Notes under the pieces: generated by a model
Seen by the model: the letters and a program-made list of their open reading frames with translations, nothing else
Databases searched by the model: none
What the model was told of the DNA's origin: nothing
Translations under genes and position numbers: made by a program
NCBI GenBank assembly: GCA_951799405.1
Contig: OX637333.1
Coordinates: 14,383,960 to 14,447,959 of the forward strand
Length of the DNA stretch: 64,000 bases
Direction: 5' to 3'
From: Agapetus fuscipes
Taxonomy: Eukaryota; Arthropoda; Insecta; Trichoptera; Glossosomatidae
Shown here: positions 10,627 to 21,742 of the stretch, one piece after another
Layout: every line of letters starts with the position of its first letter
Position numbering within the stretch: position 1 is the first letter of the stretch

Positions 10627-12021
10627 ATCAGTGTTATTCATTAGATTCCGCCCATACCTGTTTAGTGCGAGACTTTGAGAAACCAATTAAAATCTGTACC
10701 AGCCCGCTAAACCAAAATAAATAAAAAGGTGATTCATTAACGAAATATGTGCATTTTTTTTTGGTTTACCGAATCCTGCTTAAACAGACTTCCGGTAGCT
10801 TTTTCTGTAGAAAAAAATACAAAATGCTCGACATTTATGTAGGTGTTTTGGTGTCTATGAATTTTTTTGAGGTTTTTGCATGGTTTTTGACAACTTTCGG
10901 AGGCGCTCGGAAGCATTTGGGTAAACGCCCCCTCCTGAACGTTTCTCGACACTCCAGCTTGCTCCCCCAGTTCTTGTTTGCCATGTAGACCAATTCTGTC
11001 AAATGTGACTTTTTAATGCAGTTGTCTTAAGAATCAAATTCTACACAATCTGAGCTGCATGCCGTAAATTTGTTGTGCTAGTGTAAAATTATAGTGTTAT
11101 TCATTAGATTCCGCCCATACCTGTTCAGTGCGAGATTTCGAGAAACCAATTTAAATCTGTACCAGCCCGCTAAACCAAAATAAATAAAAAGGTGATTCAT
11201 TAGCGATATACGTGCATTTTATTTTGGTTTACCGAATCCTGCTTAAACACACTTCCGGTAGCTTTTTCTGTATGAAAAAATACGAAATGCTCGACATTTA
11301 TGTAGGTATTTTGGTGTTTATGATTTTTTTTGAGGTTTTTGCATGGTTTTTGACAACTTTCGGAGATGCTCGGATGCATTCGGGTAAACGCCACCTCCCG
11401 AACGTTTCTGAACATTCCAGCTGTCAAACTCATGTCGACTGCAGCTTCGAATGAACTAAAAATGGAAACAAGTATTTTTCAAAGCATGACTTCATTGCGG
11501 CTTCAGGTTTTAGCTGTAGGCATCATGAAGAAAATCTCAAAGATGGGCCTTCATACTTCATTTACAAGAAAAGTGACAGTTTCACAAAATTGGTGACTTG
11601 AAAAATAACACGACGCCGCATCTGTCACTTTTTTTCTTGTCACAGTTTTTATATTTGTTTCGTTGCTGCATGCCGTAGATTTGTTGTTATAGTGTAAAAT
11701 TCTAATGTTTTAAAGTTACCTACTGTAATTGCTGAAACTCTTATTTGATTCATAAATCTTTTATTCTGAAAGTTATCTCGTACATTACCATCAGCTGGGG
11801 AATGAAGAAGATCGCCATTTTGCGTATGTCGATCTAGTTTAGAACGAAATAAACCTACTTGGAGGTGGTTTACAAATGTGATCATGTTTTGAAACACGTT
11901 TAGTGTTAAACTGAATTATAAAGTTTTTATGAATCACCTTTTTTGTAAATTGAGATTAAATCGAGAAATTAAACCAGATCTCTAAAGAAATCTGGTTTAA
12001 AAATTCTAATAAATAACACTG
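10627..12021. mobile_element. TIR element with internal ~335-bp direct duplication
   Basis: The outer ends CAGTGTTATTCATTAGA (left) and TAATAAATAACACTG (right) are inverted. Inside, 10628-10960 is repeated directly at 11093-11432 with about 90% identity by eye, including the left terminal sequence. The CAGTG start suggests a hAT-like element, but no 8-bp target duplication was found. The open reading frames inside follow the duplication and resemble no known protein. Confidence 0.5.
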
Positions 12022-12165
12022 TGTACGTTTAACATTGAGTCATTCCATTTAAATTGAATGCATTATGAAAATTGTGGATTGTTGCCAAGTGCACTAAGAC
12101 ACAAGGAAATACTTTTCTAGAATTTATGCAATTTTTCTCATAAATTCAGAGCTACGCAATGAAAA

Positions 12166-12749
12166 TTAACCCCTCGAGCCCCGGAACGCGGATCCGCGCT
12201 CATAGTACTATAAGCGATTTTTAAAATTTTTCTTTAGTTTTTACACAGCAATAAGATCGAAAATCGCATGAAGTACTGCTATTGGATAGAACCATCCACC
12301 AATAAATTCAAAGCATTCATTTTTGTTTGTAGGTATTTAAAATATAATATTTAAGTTGACCTTGAAAACCGATTTGGAAAAGCCGAATTCCACAATTTGT
12401 TGACATAATAACACTAACACAATAATTTTTTTTTTTTGTGTAAATAATAAGGGTTATTAACTTCTATTTTTGCGATGTATTGTGATTTCGTGCCTACGCA
12501 TACTAATGAGGTATATCTATTTTTAGAATCTCGATCTTTTTTCCATAATCTAAATTATGATGGAGCAAAATAATAAATCCTCAAAAGTTTTTTTTTTTGG
12601 TAGGCACTAAAAAAACTTTATTTCATTGGTTTTTGATATAAAAAAAACCCACAGGAGATATGTTTTGTATCTTTGGAGATATTTAATATAAAAAACCACG
12701 AGTTGGGTGTCTGAATTAGGCAGAAAATCGCTGGCGCTCCAGGATTTAA
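12166..12749. mobile_element. 584-bp TTAA-flanked MITE (piggyBac-like)
   Basis: Target sites TTAA at 12166-12169 and 12746-12749 enclose ends CCCCTCGAGCCCCGGAAC and, inverted, TCCTGGAGCGCCAGCG. A 148-bp relative with both ends is at 40044-40191. The interior is AT-rich and has no transposase. Confidence 0.65.
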
Positions 12750-14175
12750 GTGTGTAGTAATTAAAACCTATATGTAATTTTCTATTTGTTTTATATTTTC
12801 AGTATGGTAAGAATGGAATCTGCACATTGGTGGGGGAAAAATAAGACGTAACTTGGCAGGATGGTTCCAAATCTGACAACCACCGTCCTACCGCTGTCAT
12901 CCACACAAAGCCATTTGAAACTGACAACTCATTTAATGTACCAACATTGTTAATTGTGGGTAGACTTCAGGATGCTGTGAAATAAAAGCAATCGCTGATT
13001 ATCAGGAACCCAATGCTTATCTGCTATGAGTCACGCCACATAGCCGAGCATATTCTTCTTGTATCTGAAGTGCCTAGAGTTTCTATTCACCACTCTACAG
13101 ATTCAGTCGATAGCTCAATTATTGACAAGTCATATCGGGATGTTTAAATTTGTTCACATCACTCCGCTGTCAAAAAAAACTGCATTGGCTTTCCTTCCTT
13201 CCTTTCTCGCCACATTTGGGGTCCGGTAGAGAACAGACTACCACCCTTATGGAAGAACTCCCAAGTCTGTTAGAGTTTTTCAAGATCACCAAAGTCCACC
13301 TTTTTTAAAGACTTATCTGTGATTGGAGAGGGCCCTTGAGGTGTCATACACACAACAATGGTGCTCTCTTATTGTGTTATTTAAAATCAATTAGCCCGAT
13401 ATATATTTTTGAGTAGGTTTTTTCACATTTAATGATTAGGTTTTTTGTATGCCCATGACTGATAATTGACATATTCGCTAAAGAACATAAATAAAAAAAT
13501 TGGTACAGACTCTGTTTCAAATTATTTTAAATTACGTTACAACATTATTTTACACACCCAATTTAAAATTATATTTTTCACTAAAATAAATTATTAAAAA
13601 AAAACAATCTAAGCTATGTTGTGGAATTAAAACAGCAACATTTTGGACATTCCATATACACTACAATCAAATAAGGCACTCCTGGTTGTGCACAGACTCT
13701 CATCAACTGACAAACAATGCACAATGCATGTTTTCTCACATTTTATTTTATAGATGTCTCTTTTTAAATTTGTCAAGAGGAATGCAGATCACAAACTTAT
13801 TCAAAAATGTATTGATGTAATTAATTAATAATTGAATCAGCATGTGTTTTACATGCATGTTGGTAATTTGAATTTTTCTCAGTAGGCAAACGTCACACGT
13901 CTATGTAGGGTGCTTAGCAAACCATAAAAAAATCATAGTTAGCCATTGCCCTAGCAATCTGGCCGTGTTACGAAAAAACTTGAAAAAAGAATAGAAATGT
14001 GAAGACCACATTAATTAATTAATAATAACCCAATGATGTCTGTAACCCGAGGTTAAAATGATTGTTACTGCGATTTGAATGAGTTTATTTTTTCAAACAT
14101 ATGCCGGAAACACAATAAGCACTCAAACCGTAACATAGATATGCTTACTTCCCATTCCATGGACAGTAAAAAACG
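12750..14175. other. No gene; decayed LINE end around 13190-13330
   Basis: AT-rich. At 13215-13305 a frame-broken stretch reads like the NRLPP...FK..L end common to LINE reverse transcriptases, similar to 17891-18016. A short S1-tail-like fragment follows at 13330-13365. Nothing else was recognised. Confidence 0.35.
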
Positions 14176-15517
14176 TTAACCTCTAAGGTAGTATGGCCGT
14201 ACCCGTACGGCGGTAAATGTCATTGCAAATCGAAGTATGGCCGTACCGGTACGGCTGTGGTCATACAGGCTTTATTCATAAGCAAACGTCAGAAATGGAT
14301 TAACCAACGGCATCTAGCGGCTTTCCCCCATAATATTTTAAAAACTAAACGAAGTTAGCGGTATTATCGACTTTACAAAAGCGATTTCAAAGTATGTGTG
14401 ACGTCACAATCATCTTTCGTGGTGTTTGAAACCAGTTTGAACACGTGCGCGCTTGCCATCGCGTATACCGATATTTCTCCCGCGAAAATTGCATTTTTAT
14501 ACAGTTTTTCTTACGTAAATTGTTTGGTGATAACTTTTTGAAAGTTTTGAACACGGTTTTATTTAAAAAAAAACCTATTTTGTTTGGTGTTTTAGTGTTT
14601 TATTGACAATATTTTTATTCTTTGCATACCTTTATTTACGTACTATTTGAGAGCGAGAGCCCGTTTGTAACTTTGTGTTGCGGAATTTTTGTGTTGTAAT
14701 TTTTCTTTTATAAATTATCTGTCCCTCAATTTACGATCATGTCGCATAGGGTTAGTGAAAAGGACATCTTCGATGCTTTAGTTGAAAGCGAAGATGAAGA
14801 GTTATACGAAAATATTGACGATTTACCTATTGAGTCTGATAGCTCTTCTGAAGAATCTTCATCGTCAGAGGTAGAAGATGACCCTGAGCCGTCTACATCT
14901 AAACGCAGAAGACAAGAAGCGCGTAAACCGAATGCATCAGGAGGAAGAAGGGTTGAGGATGTGCCACTACGACTAACGGAAAGGCACTTCCCCTTCCCTG
15001 TTCCCCAAACACAGGCACAAGGAAGCAGGACCCAAAGAAAGTGTCACGTGTGCAGTCATACAACTGTACGACCAAAGTGTCGAAAAGACACAAAATTCAT
15101 GTGTGAAGTGTGCAACGTCGCTTTGTGTATACATCCATGTTTCAAAGCCTACCACACTAAAAAACATTATTAGTCATGTTTTGTGTTTCATCTATGTATT
15201 TATATGTATATTTAATTATTTTGTAAGTGTAAGTTTTCAATTACTTTTAGTGAAGTGAAGATTATTTTACTAGTGTACGAATATTTTGACACCGCAACCA
15301 ATAGTTGACGACACCTGAAATAAACATAGGATTTTTCAATAAAAACTTTGAAAAATGGTAAGTTTTAATTTTTTTTTCTTTGAAAAATGGTAAGTTTTAT
15401 TATTTATTATTGTGTTGAAGTCGTTAAACATAATACTTTTTATTTTAACCCTTTATATAAAAACTCACTCCGTATAGGTATTTACATCATACCAAAACTC
15501 ACTACCTTAGAGGTTAA
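14176..15517. mobile_element. piggyBac-like transposon with internal deletion
   Basis: TTAA target duplications lie at 14176-14179 and 15514-15517. The perfect 13-bp terminal repeats are CCTCTAAGGTAGT (14180-14192) and its inverse (15501-15513). Just inside the left end are two direct copies of a palindromic motif, GTATGGCCGTACCSGTACGG, at about 14192 and 14233. The element carries one open frame (14739-15173). Length is 1,342 bp including targets, much shorter than a full piggyBac element (about 2.4 kb). Confidence 0.85.
14739..15173 (+). CDS. Core-deleted piggyBac transposase: acidic N-terminus fused to zinc-binding C-terminus
   Basis: A 144-residue open frame inside the piggyBac-like element. 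Residues 1-65 are the acidic, serine-rich N-terminal region usual in these transposases (it starts MSHRVSEKDIF). Residues from about 80 onward match the end of the protein: RLTERHFPFP, then a cysteine-rich finger with CHVC, C, CEVC and C..PCFKAYHTKKHY. The entire RNase-H-like DDE catalytic core, normally about 400 residues, is absent, yet the frame is uninterrupted. The product could not cut DNA. The cysteine-rich domain binds transposon ends in characterised piggyBac proteins, so a DNA-binding or inhibitory role is possible but inferred. Expression is unknown. Confidence 0.7.
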   Translation: MSHRVSEKDIFDALVESEDEELYENIDDLPIESDSSSEESSSSEVEDDPEPSTSKRRRQEARKPNASGGRRVEDVPLRLTERHFPFPVPQTQAQGSRTQRKCHVCSHTTVRPKCRKDTKFMCEVCNVALCIHPCFKAYHTKKHY

Positions 15518-15544
15518 AAAGGTTTAAAAATCAGTTTACAGACT

Positions 15545-15952
15545 CAGCGTTATTCTTAGACATTTTGGTCTTCCATTGAGCCCACGCTTTGCCAAATGAG
15601 AAGATAGTAAGAATGTATGGTAAGGATATTAAACAATCTATTTTAGCAGCATTATGCTATATTTTCTAGTGTTTGTTTGTTTGCATAACTGGATGTAATT
15701 AATTGCTTGTATTCCTTGACTTATAGGTTGGTATGAGGCTGACCACCCATACTGTAAAAAATGGTTCACTTTGCCAATGTCACCCCTGTGTCAGGGAAGG
15801 TCGGCAAAAGTTGTAGGGCTTATGTTCATTTGAGGTTTGGATTTTATTTGCAAGTACACATTTCAGCATTTGTAAGCGCGAACTACACGTGTTTGTTTGT
15901 GGGCATGCATTTGAGAACTTTAAATTAATATATCCTTGCAACCTAGATTATA
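15545..15952 (+). mobile_element. MITE end plus S3 retroposon
   Basis: 15545-15600 matches the left end of the 1011-1244 MITE. 15712-15952 is an almost full S3 copy from CCTTGACTTATAGGTTGGTA to AACCTAGATTATAG. Confidence 0.65.
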
Positions 15953-16750
15953 GATGCCATCTTCGTTGGAAATTTGGAGATCTGATTTGTTTACATTGTT
16001 TTTATTTTACTACTGACAAAGATGGGGGCACCAGAATGTTCCAGCAACAATAAACCAAATTTCCCCACATTGTTTTATTTTCCCTGATGAAAATAAATAA
16101 ATGGATTAATTGGGCAAATCAGTTAATTATGTTTTTAATTCATTATTTTTTATTACTTTCAGTGATAATTTTTCATAATTTAATTTTATTAAGGACTTAA
16201 AAATCCCTGTTGTTAAATATCTTTTATATATAGACATCTCCCATATAAGGTTGGTAATGTGTTTTCTGCATTTAAAGCATAATCATATGCTTATCTCATG
16301 CTAGACTAACCCCCGTATTCACGATCAAAACTGGCACTTACTTTAGGGCAAACTAGCGCTTAGATTGGGGAAATTCATTTCAAGAACAATACTCACGGTA
16401 AAATTAGCGCTCAAGCGCTCCAAAAACTAGCACTTAGGTAAGAAAGGTCGACACGTATTTTAACCAACGCTTAAGCGCTGTCAAAACATTCCGTCATTAT
16501 TTCATTGTTATCACATTTTTTGTTTGATTGTGAATTTACATGAAAAAATGAATTCTTACTAAAAACATGATTTTTACGAGTGTATTAACATTGTTTTGAC
16601 GAGTTTATTTACATTGCTTGACCATCAGAATTGGGTTTGTTCTCCGGTATGGTCTAGGACCATACTGCAATGACAGATGAACTGTCAAAATATTCCGCCG
16701 CATTTCATCAGCACATTTTTTGTTTGGTTGTGAATTATTTACATAAAATA

Positions 16751-16891
16751 ATGAATTCTTACGATACACTTGACTTCAACGAGAATAATAACATTGTTTT
16801 ATTCAAAAATAGTGTCCCAAGAAAATATATCAGAGACTGTAAAGACCCATTTACGTATTACGAAGAGGAAGAATTTAGAAGACGTTTTTGA
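16751..16891 (+). pseudogene. N-terminal fragment of Harbinger transposase
   Basis: The frame (an upstream ATG exists at 16670; the likely start is ATG 16751) ends at a TGA at 16889-16891. The last residues, PRKYIRDCKDPFTYYEEEEF then RRRF, match the conserved region just before the catalytic domain of Harbinger transposases. The nuclease domain is missing. The reading is 46 residues from 16751. Confidence 0.6.
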
Positions 16892-16934
16892 TTGAAAAAA
16901 TGCCTCGTTCTGTATACAGTTTTGCCGTTGCTCA

Positions 16935-17056
16935 TTGAGGGTTGCAAAGCCAACAATTTCTTCGATCTGTTATTTTATCTTCTATTACAGGTTTTTCTTT
17001 AATCAGAGCCACCAGCAGCTCCTTTTCCGCTGGAGAAAACAACATCTTTTTGGCGC
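16935..17056 (-). pseudogene. N-terminal fragment of Harbinger Myb-like accessory protein
   Basis: Minus-strand reading gives MLFSPAEKELLVALIKEKP, then VIEDKITD and a divergent end with a stop. This resembles the first helix of the Myb/SANT-like protein that Harbinger elements encode beside the transposase. It is oriented toward the transposase fragment, as expected if one internal deletion removed both gene ends. Too short for the ordinary ORF threshold. Confidence 0.5.
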
Positions 17057-17483
17057 TGAAATCGATCAAAACACTTTACATTGGATATTACATAAATGTA
17101 TTTTTAAAAACGAATAGAAATTGTAAACAAACAAATTCGTACTTACGGTTTACTTAAATTAGTAATTGCTTAAATTAATAATTATACGTACTTATTTTTT
17201 GTCAAGTTTTATGCACAGCTGATATGACATTGAAATTTGAAAGAAGCGGCAATGATAAGAGTGAAGTACGCCGAATATCGGTCGGAAGGTACTGACCAAT
17301 TACAGAGCTGGGTTTTATCGAGAGCCAATGACAAACCCATACGTCTCCTGGGGGTTGGGCACTAGGCTGATTACTGCTTGAGTGTTCTTTGTGAAACAAA
17401 ACGCTCCAGAATGTCGACCCTTGAGTAAGTGTAGCGCTTGAGTAAGGCACTTAAATCAGTTTTGATCGTGAATACGGGGGTTA

Positions 17484-17890
17484 GTATATTCTGTACAGTC
17501 TTGCCTTGTAAGTTGCCAGGGTAAATAAGTTGCAAGATAAGCCGACGGTGAAAGTGACAAGAATAACACTGTCAGAATAAAATCAATTTACTTCACATGC
17601 TAAATACAACAAAATTTTGTTGAATGTTCATTACAGATTCTTACACAATTATTTTGTCTTTAAAATTACTCTACGTACAACATTTTTTCAATTTTATTTC
17701 ATGAACTTACAAAAACAATTTAAAATGATCAAAAAACACCTTACACATTGACTAATTTGTATACAGTTATTGATTTACTACATTAACATTTGAACTAATG
17801 AACCATGCGAAACTCATCAAGCAAACAGCTTTAAATAGTAGACAATGACTTTGCAAAAAGTGGAGTTAGTCTGCAACAGTGTTTGGTGAG
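17484..17890. other. No feature seen
   Basis: AT-rich sequence between the Harbinger element and a LINE fragment. Confidence 0.4.
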
Positions 17891-18016
17891 TGTGCTTTTG
17901 CAGTGGCAGCTTCAAGGGCATGGAACAGACTGCCACCTATGGTTCAAGAGATTGCCGACAGCAGACATTTCAAGACCTATGTGTTCACCGAATCTTTTGA
18001 GGTGCTCTTGGAGTGA
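17891..18016 (+). pseudogene. LINE protein C-terminal fragment
   Basis: 41 residues ending at TGA 18014-18016 read AFAVAASRAWNRLPPMV, then HFKTYVF. This is the usual end of CR1/L2- or Jockey-like LINE proteins, with its conserved W-N-x-L-P. It is not joined to any reverse transcriptase. Confidence 0.55.
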
Positions 18017-18139
18017 TAATGCCACAAAACGGTTCCAATAGGAAAAAAGTAAACTCATTCATCATCATTAATTATATTTTATAATGGTAGACGATAGCAG
18101 ATAGCAGAGGTACTTCAAAATTTTAATTTCCTGACTGAT

Positions 18140-18352
18140 AATTTGGTATGAGGCTGACCACCAGGCTGTTAAAACTTGGTTCACTTTTGCCAGTGCCACC
18201 CCGTTTCAGGGAAATGCGGCAAGAGTTGCAAGGTTTATGTTCATGTGAGGTTTGGCTTATTTTGTAAATACACAGGCAGCATGTAAACAACTTACACGGG
18301 TCCGCCTGATGATGAGCTTGAAATGCAGCATATCTTTGCAACTTAGATTATA
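18140..18352 (+). mobile_element. S3 retroposon, downstream of eRF1 distal exon
   Basis: A diverged S3 copy ending CAACTTAGATTATATG. It lies about 200 bp downstream of the eRF1 stop on the minus strand, and so may fall within the 3' UTR of the long isoform. Confidence 0.6.
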
Positions 18353-18547
18353 TGTAGATAGATCCTAACTGAACGCAAGTCTGCTCATGACATCTATGCA
18401 TATCACCATACTTGCAAAGGGTAAAGAGACTTACTTTTCTCTTGTTAACGGAGTTTTACACGTTTTGTTCTCATCATTAATATAAGTCACAATTATGGTT
18501 TGTTTTGGATTACAATGATTTTACGCAGAATGTAGAAAGTTGTTCAT

Positions 18548-18633
18548 CTAGTAGTCATCCATATCGTAAACGTCATATATGTCCTCTTCGTCCAGCTGCA
18601 TGGACTGGAAGTCAACCTTGTACCGCAGCAGAC
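18548..18633 (-). CDS. eRF1: eRF1 alternative terminal exon, distal (long-gene form)
   Basis: Minus-strand exon coding the C-terminus of eukaryotic peptide chain release factor 1, the protein that recognises all three stop codons and triggers peptide release with eRF3. The acceptor TTGCAG precedes G18633. Two bases complete the split glycine codon left by the exon at 26245-26392, then 27 codons run to the TAG at 18548-18550. The peptide starts LLRYKVDFQSMQLDEEDIYD and ends DMDDY. The LRYKVDFQ block and the acidic D-D-Y end are hallmarks of eRF1 domain 3. The same phase and length class as the exon at 23968-24047 imply mutually exclusive use. No consensus AATAAA was spotted close downstream. 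Confidence 0.85.
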
Positions 18634-19144
18634 CTGCAACACGACAAACAAAACATTACACTTGATTTGTGTAATATCATATTCTGTTTACAAATAATAT
18701 CTAGTTTTATGAGTCTGTGGAGTTTCCCCGGAATATCAAAGTTTGCATTGAAAGTTGACCATAGCGTTTTACCAAAAATGAATTGAAACCAAGGTGAGAA
18801 ATCTCATATAAAAAGCGATGGTGATTGATGATTGCGTGCTTGTCCCATAATTATAACTTGGCTACAAATTACAATGCGTGGATTAATGGGTGGCGGCATT
18901 TTATGTCAGCCGCCAATAAGTTTGCACACAAGCACCTTTAAAAGAGTGACACCAGGCAAACCACCAAAACTGTCTAGTGTACACACCTTTTTATATTTCC
19001 CTTCATGGAAACTACCAAGATTTGATAGTTTTTTGGCCAAATGCTATGGGTTTATTTGTGAAGTTTTGAAAATGCTATTGAGTTTAAACATAAAGTTTTA
19101 TCATATTTTTTAGTGTAAATCTGTTAACACAGTGAAAGTCCATT

Positions 19145-19305
19145 TTTATAAATATTTAAAAATATATAAAAAATAAATATATAAATATTTAACTATTCTG
19201 CTCCTGAAGATGCCTCATTAGGCGAAAATATTCGAGCAAAAATATAAAAAAATAAAGTGAATTAAAACAATGTTGTACCATTTATATTTTTAAATATTTA
19301 TAAAG
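19145..19305. repeat. AT-rich inverted repeat enclosing a hammerhead-like core
   Basis: TTATAAATATTTAAAAATAT near 19146 pairs with its inverse near 19283-19303. Between them, at about 19204-19225, lies CTGAAGA-TGCC-loop-GGC-GAAA, the arrangement of a hammerhead ribozyme core. A similar layout occurs at 37245-37370. Confidence 0.4.
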
Positions 19306-20530
19306 TTTTATATTTGAGGCACTGAAATGATTTGACTTTTCTAGGAGTCTGACAAATAAGCATATTCTGTAAACCGTGGTATTAAATATGTATCAGTATT
19401 TATCTGAATTAACTCATTTTTATCATTTAATATAAATGCAAAAAGCACTACATTCAACTGCCCTAACGCTTAATTCACAGTAAGAGTTACAAGAAAAGAT
19501 GGAAGCTTTTATTTTTGTATGAATACAAAACAATAAAATTCGTTTAACTTTTTAAAATCTCCAGATGTTTATTTTATTTTGGACAATTTAAAATTTCAAG
19601 TGGATATGTACTACGGTACAGTGTATTTTTCAACTAACCATTCATTTACCAAACTGAAAATTATGGTAAAAGAAAGAAACCTTGACTTTTTCTACAATAA
19701 AACAAATAAAACATTCATACATACCTATGAGGAAGAATATAAAAATCCAAGTTTATAAATGGCGAAACTTTCTTTTTGGGAATTCAAAATATTGGTTAAA
19801 TCTTTTTATGAAAATTTATTGTTATATATCACGTAAAACTTACAAAGCAAAAGACACGTAAATAAATTAAACATTACAAATGAACATACATATATGTATA
19901 AATATGGTAGGATGGCAAGAAACCTTCACCACAATACTGTACATCTACATGTAAAATAACAATGTGTGTATAATACAGTTCACTCCCTATTTAAAGTAAC
20001 ACAAAAACCTGTGATCATTGCAAAAGCAAGTACCCCGAGTAGAAAACATACTACCTTCGCTCACGTGTCTCGGGGAGTGCAAAATGCATACAAGCTTGCG
20101 TTGCTATTTATGCTGGAGAAGAGCGATGGAGAAGAGCTACACATAAGGGGAATGCTGAACTGCCCAGCATCTACCAGACACTAGGTACTACCAGGCATAC
20201 GGATTAACAAAATATCCATTACTGGTCTACTACTCAGATGGATGGATGAAGTGGATAAGGATACGGCTCAGTTTTTACAAGTTTCTAACTGGAGTAGAAT
20301 TGAAAAAGCACTGTTAATATAAAGATATAACGAGCGTAAATGGCAATGCAAAATGCACTACATTTTTTACTTCCCACGACATTTGCGTCCTGGTTTTTCT
20401 ATACGAGGGGTACAGATGGCGTAGTGAATACTTGTGGACACTCAGCGTAAATGAGAAAGATGATGTAACCAACTTCAATAATGAGGTTTACATTTGACCA
20501 GTCTAATGGTCAGCACTTGAACTCCTCACT

Positions 20531-20969
20531 TTAACATGTTCGCGGACACACCAAATGTGAAGTAGGTTAGAAAAAACACACTTATTTCAACATCTCAAAT
20601 TGTATTTTTATTATAAAAAGTTTTTTTTTTTTATTTGACATTCAGGGACGCAACGGCTATTGCCGCAGCGGGGTAAATAAGGCTGTTTTGAACAAATTAA
20701 AGTCATATTTAGAAAAAAAAAACAATAAGTAGCGTACAAAGTTAATTGTCATTTTTGTAAAATTTTAGTTTGTACCGCGTGTTTTGGCGCCAAAAGCATA
20801 CAAACCGTGTTCTTTGGATTTCTGGAGGGACGCACGAATGCTACATGTATGCAAGTTCTAACAGAAATAGTCGTTTCGTCCCTAGTAATAACGTCGGCTA
20901 TTACTGTTTCGTCCAGTCCTAGACAAGCTCATAGAGCGGCTATAACCGTTTCGCCCGCGAACGTGTTAA
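20531..20969. mobile_element. 439-bp TTAA-flanked MITE (piggyBac-like)
   Basis: TTAA lies at both ends, with inverted ends CATGTTCGCGGAC and CACGTTCGCGGGC. No transposase. Confidence 0.6.
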
Positions 20970-21508
20970 AAGGTCAAGTTCAAATCTTTTTTTTAAATAT
21001 TCACAAACGAAAATGAATGCTTTGCCACTCTGGAGGTTAAGACTCACAATCAGAAACTAGTAGGTTTGATTCTCGGCAGAGCACAATTATTCAGATGTGC
21101 TCATGGCTGGGTTGAAAAATTTATATGTCTTTACCAAAAGTTGGTCCAGTTTACGAGAAGGTTTGGAAGAAAATTAAGGTGATGTTATGTTCACCGCACA
21201 AAAATAAACATCTTTACTTTGTATTTGGATCATCTGCATGAATATAATATTAAAAAGCTGAAATATGTTTATTTGTAAAGGGGAACTATGAAATTGTCAT
21301 TCATTACATTCTATTCAAACTAAAAATTAATTACCCAAAAAAAGCACAGCTTACTTCATGGTATACTGACAAGTGATGTTTTCTTACAAAAATGCCACCA
21401 GTACCCCGAGTATAAGACATTACATACAGGTAAGCTCCCCTCAACTGCATAAATTGAAAAAAACATGAAAATAGCACTCACTAGGAGTGCTGTCCTATCT
21501 TCCATATC

Positions 21509-21742
21509 TAATCTAATCTAAGTTGCAAAGATATGTAACATTGGGGATTCACATTACGTGCATTCTCACAAGCAGACACGTACAAGTTCGCGCTTGCGCA
21601 TGCCGCATGTGAACCTACAACATAAAAACCAAATCTCAAATGGACATACACCCTGCAACTCCTGCCGACCTTCCCTGAAACAGGGATGACATTGGCAAAG
21701 TGATCCATTTTCTACAGCATGGGTGGTCAGCCACATACCAAC
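21509..21742 (-). mobile_element. S3 retroposon copy
   Basis: An almost complete S3 in reverse with an (ATCTA)n-type tail at 21509. Confidence 0.75.

Larger units (their letters stand above)
16307..17483. mobile_element. Harbinger-like DNA transposon, internally deleted
   Basis: A perfect 27-bp inverted repeat (starting TAACCCCCGTATTCACGATC) bounds 1,177 bp. The outer TAA/TTA fits the 3-bp target habit of PIF/Harbinger elements, although the two copies are inverse and not direct. The interior retains the start of the transposase on + and the start of the Myb-like accessory gene on -, converging. Both genes are cut short. Confidence 0.75.

Noticed and set aside
20807..21016. 69-residue frame overlapping a TTAA MITE
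   Set aside because: It spans the MITE edge into flanking DNA and has no recognisable domain.
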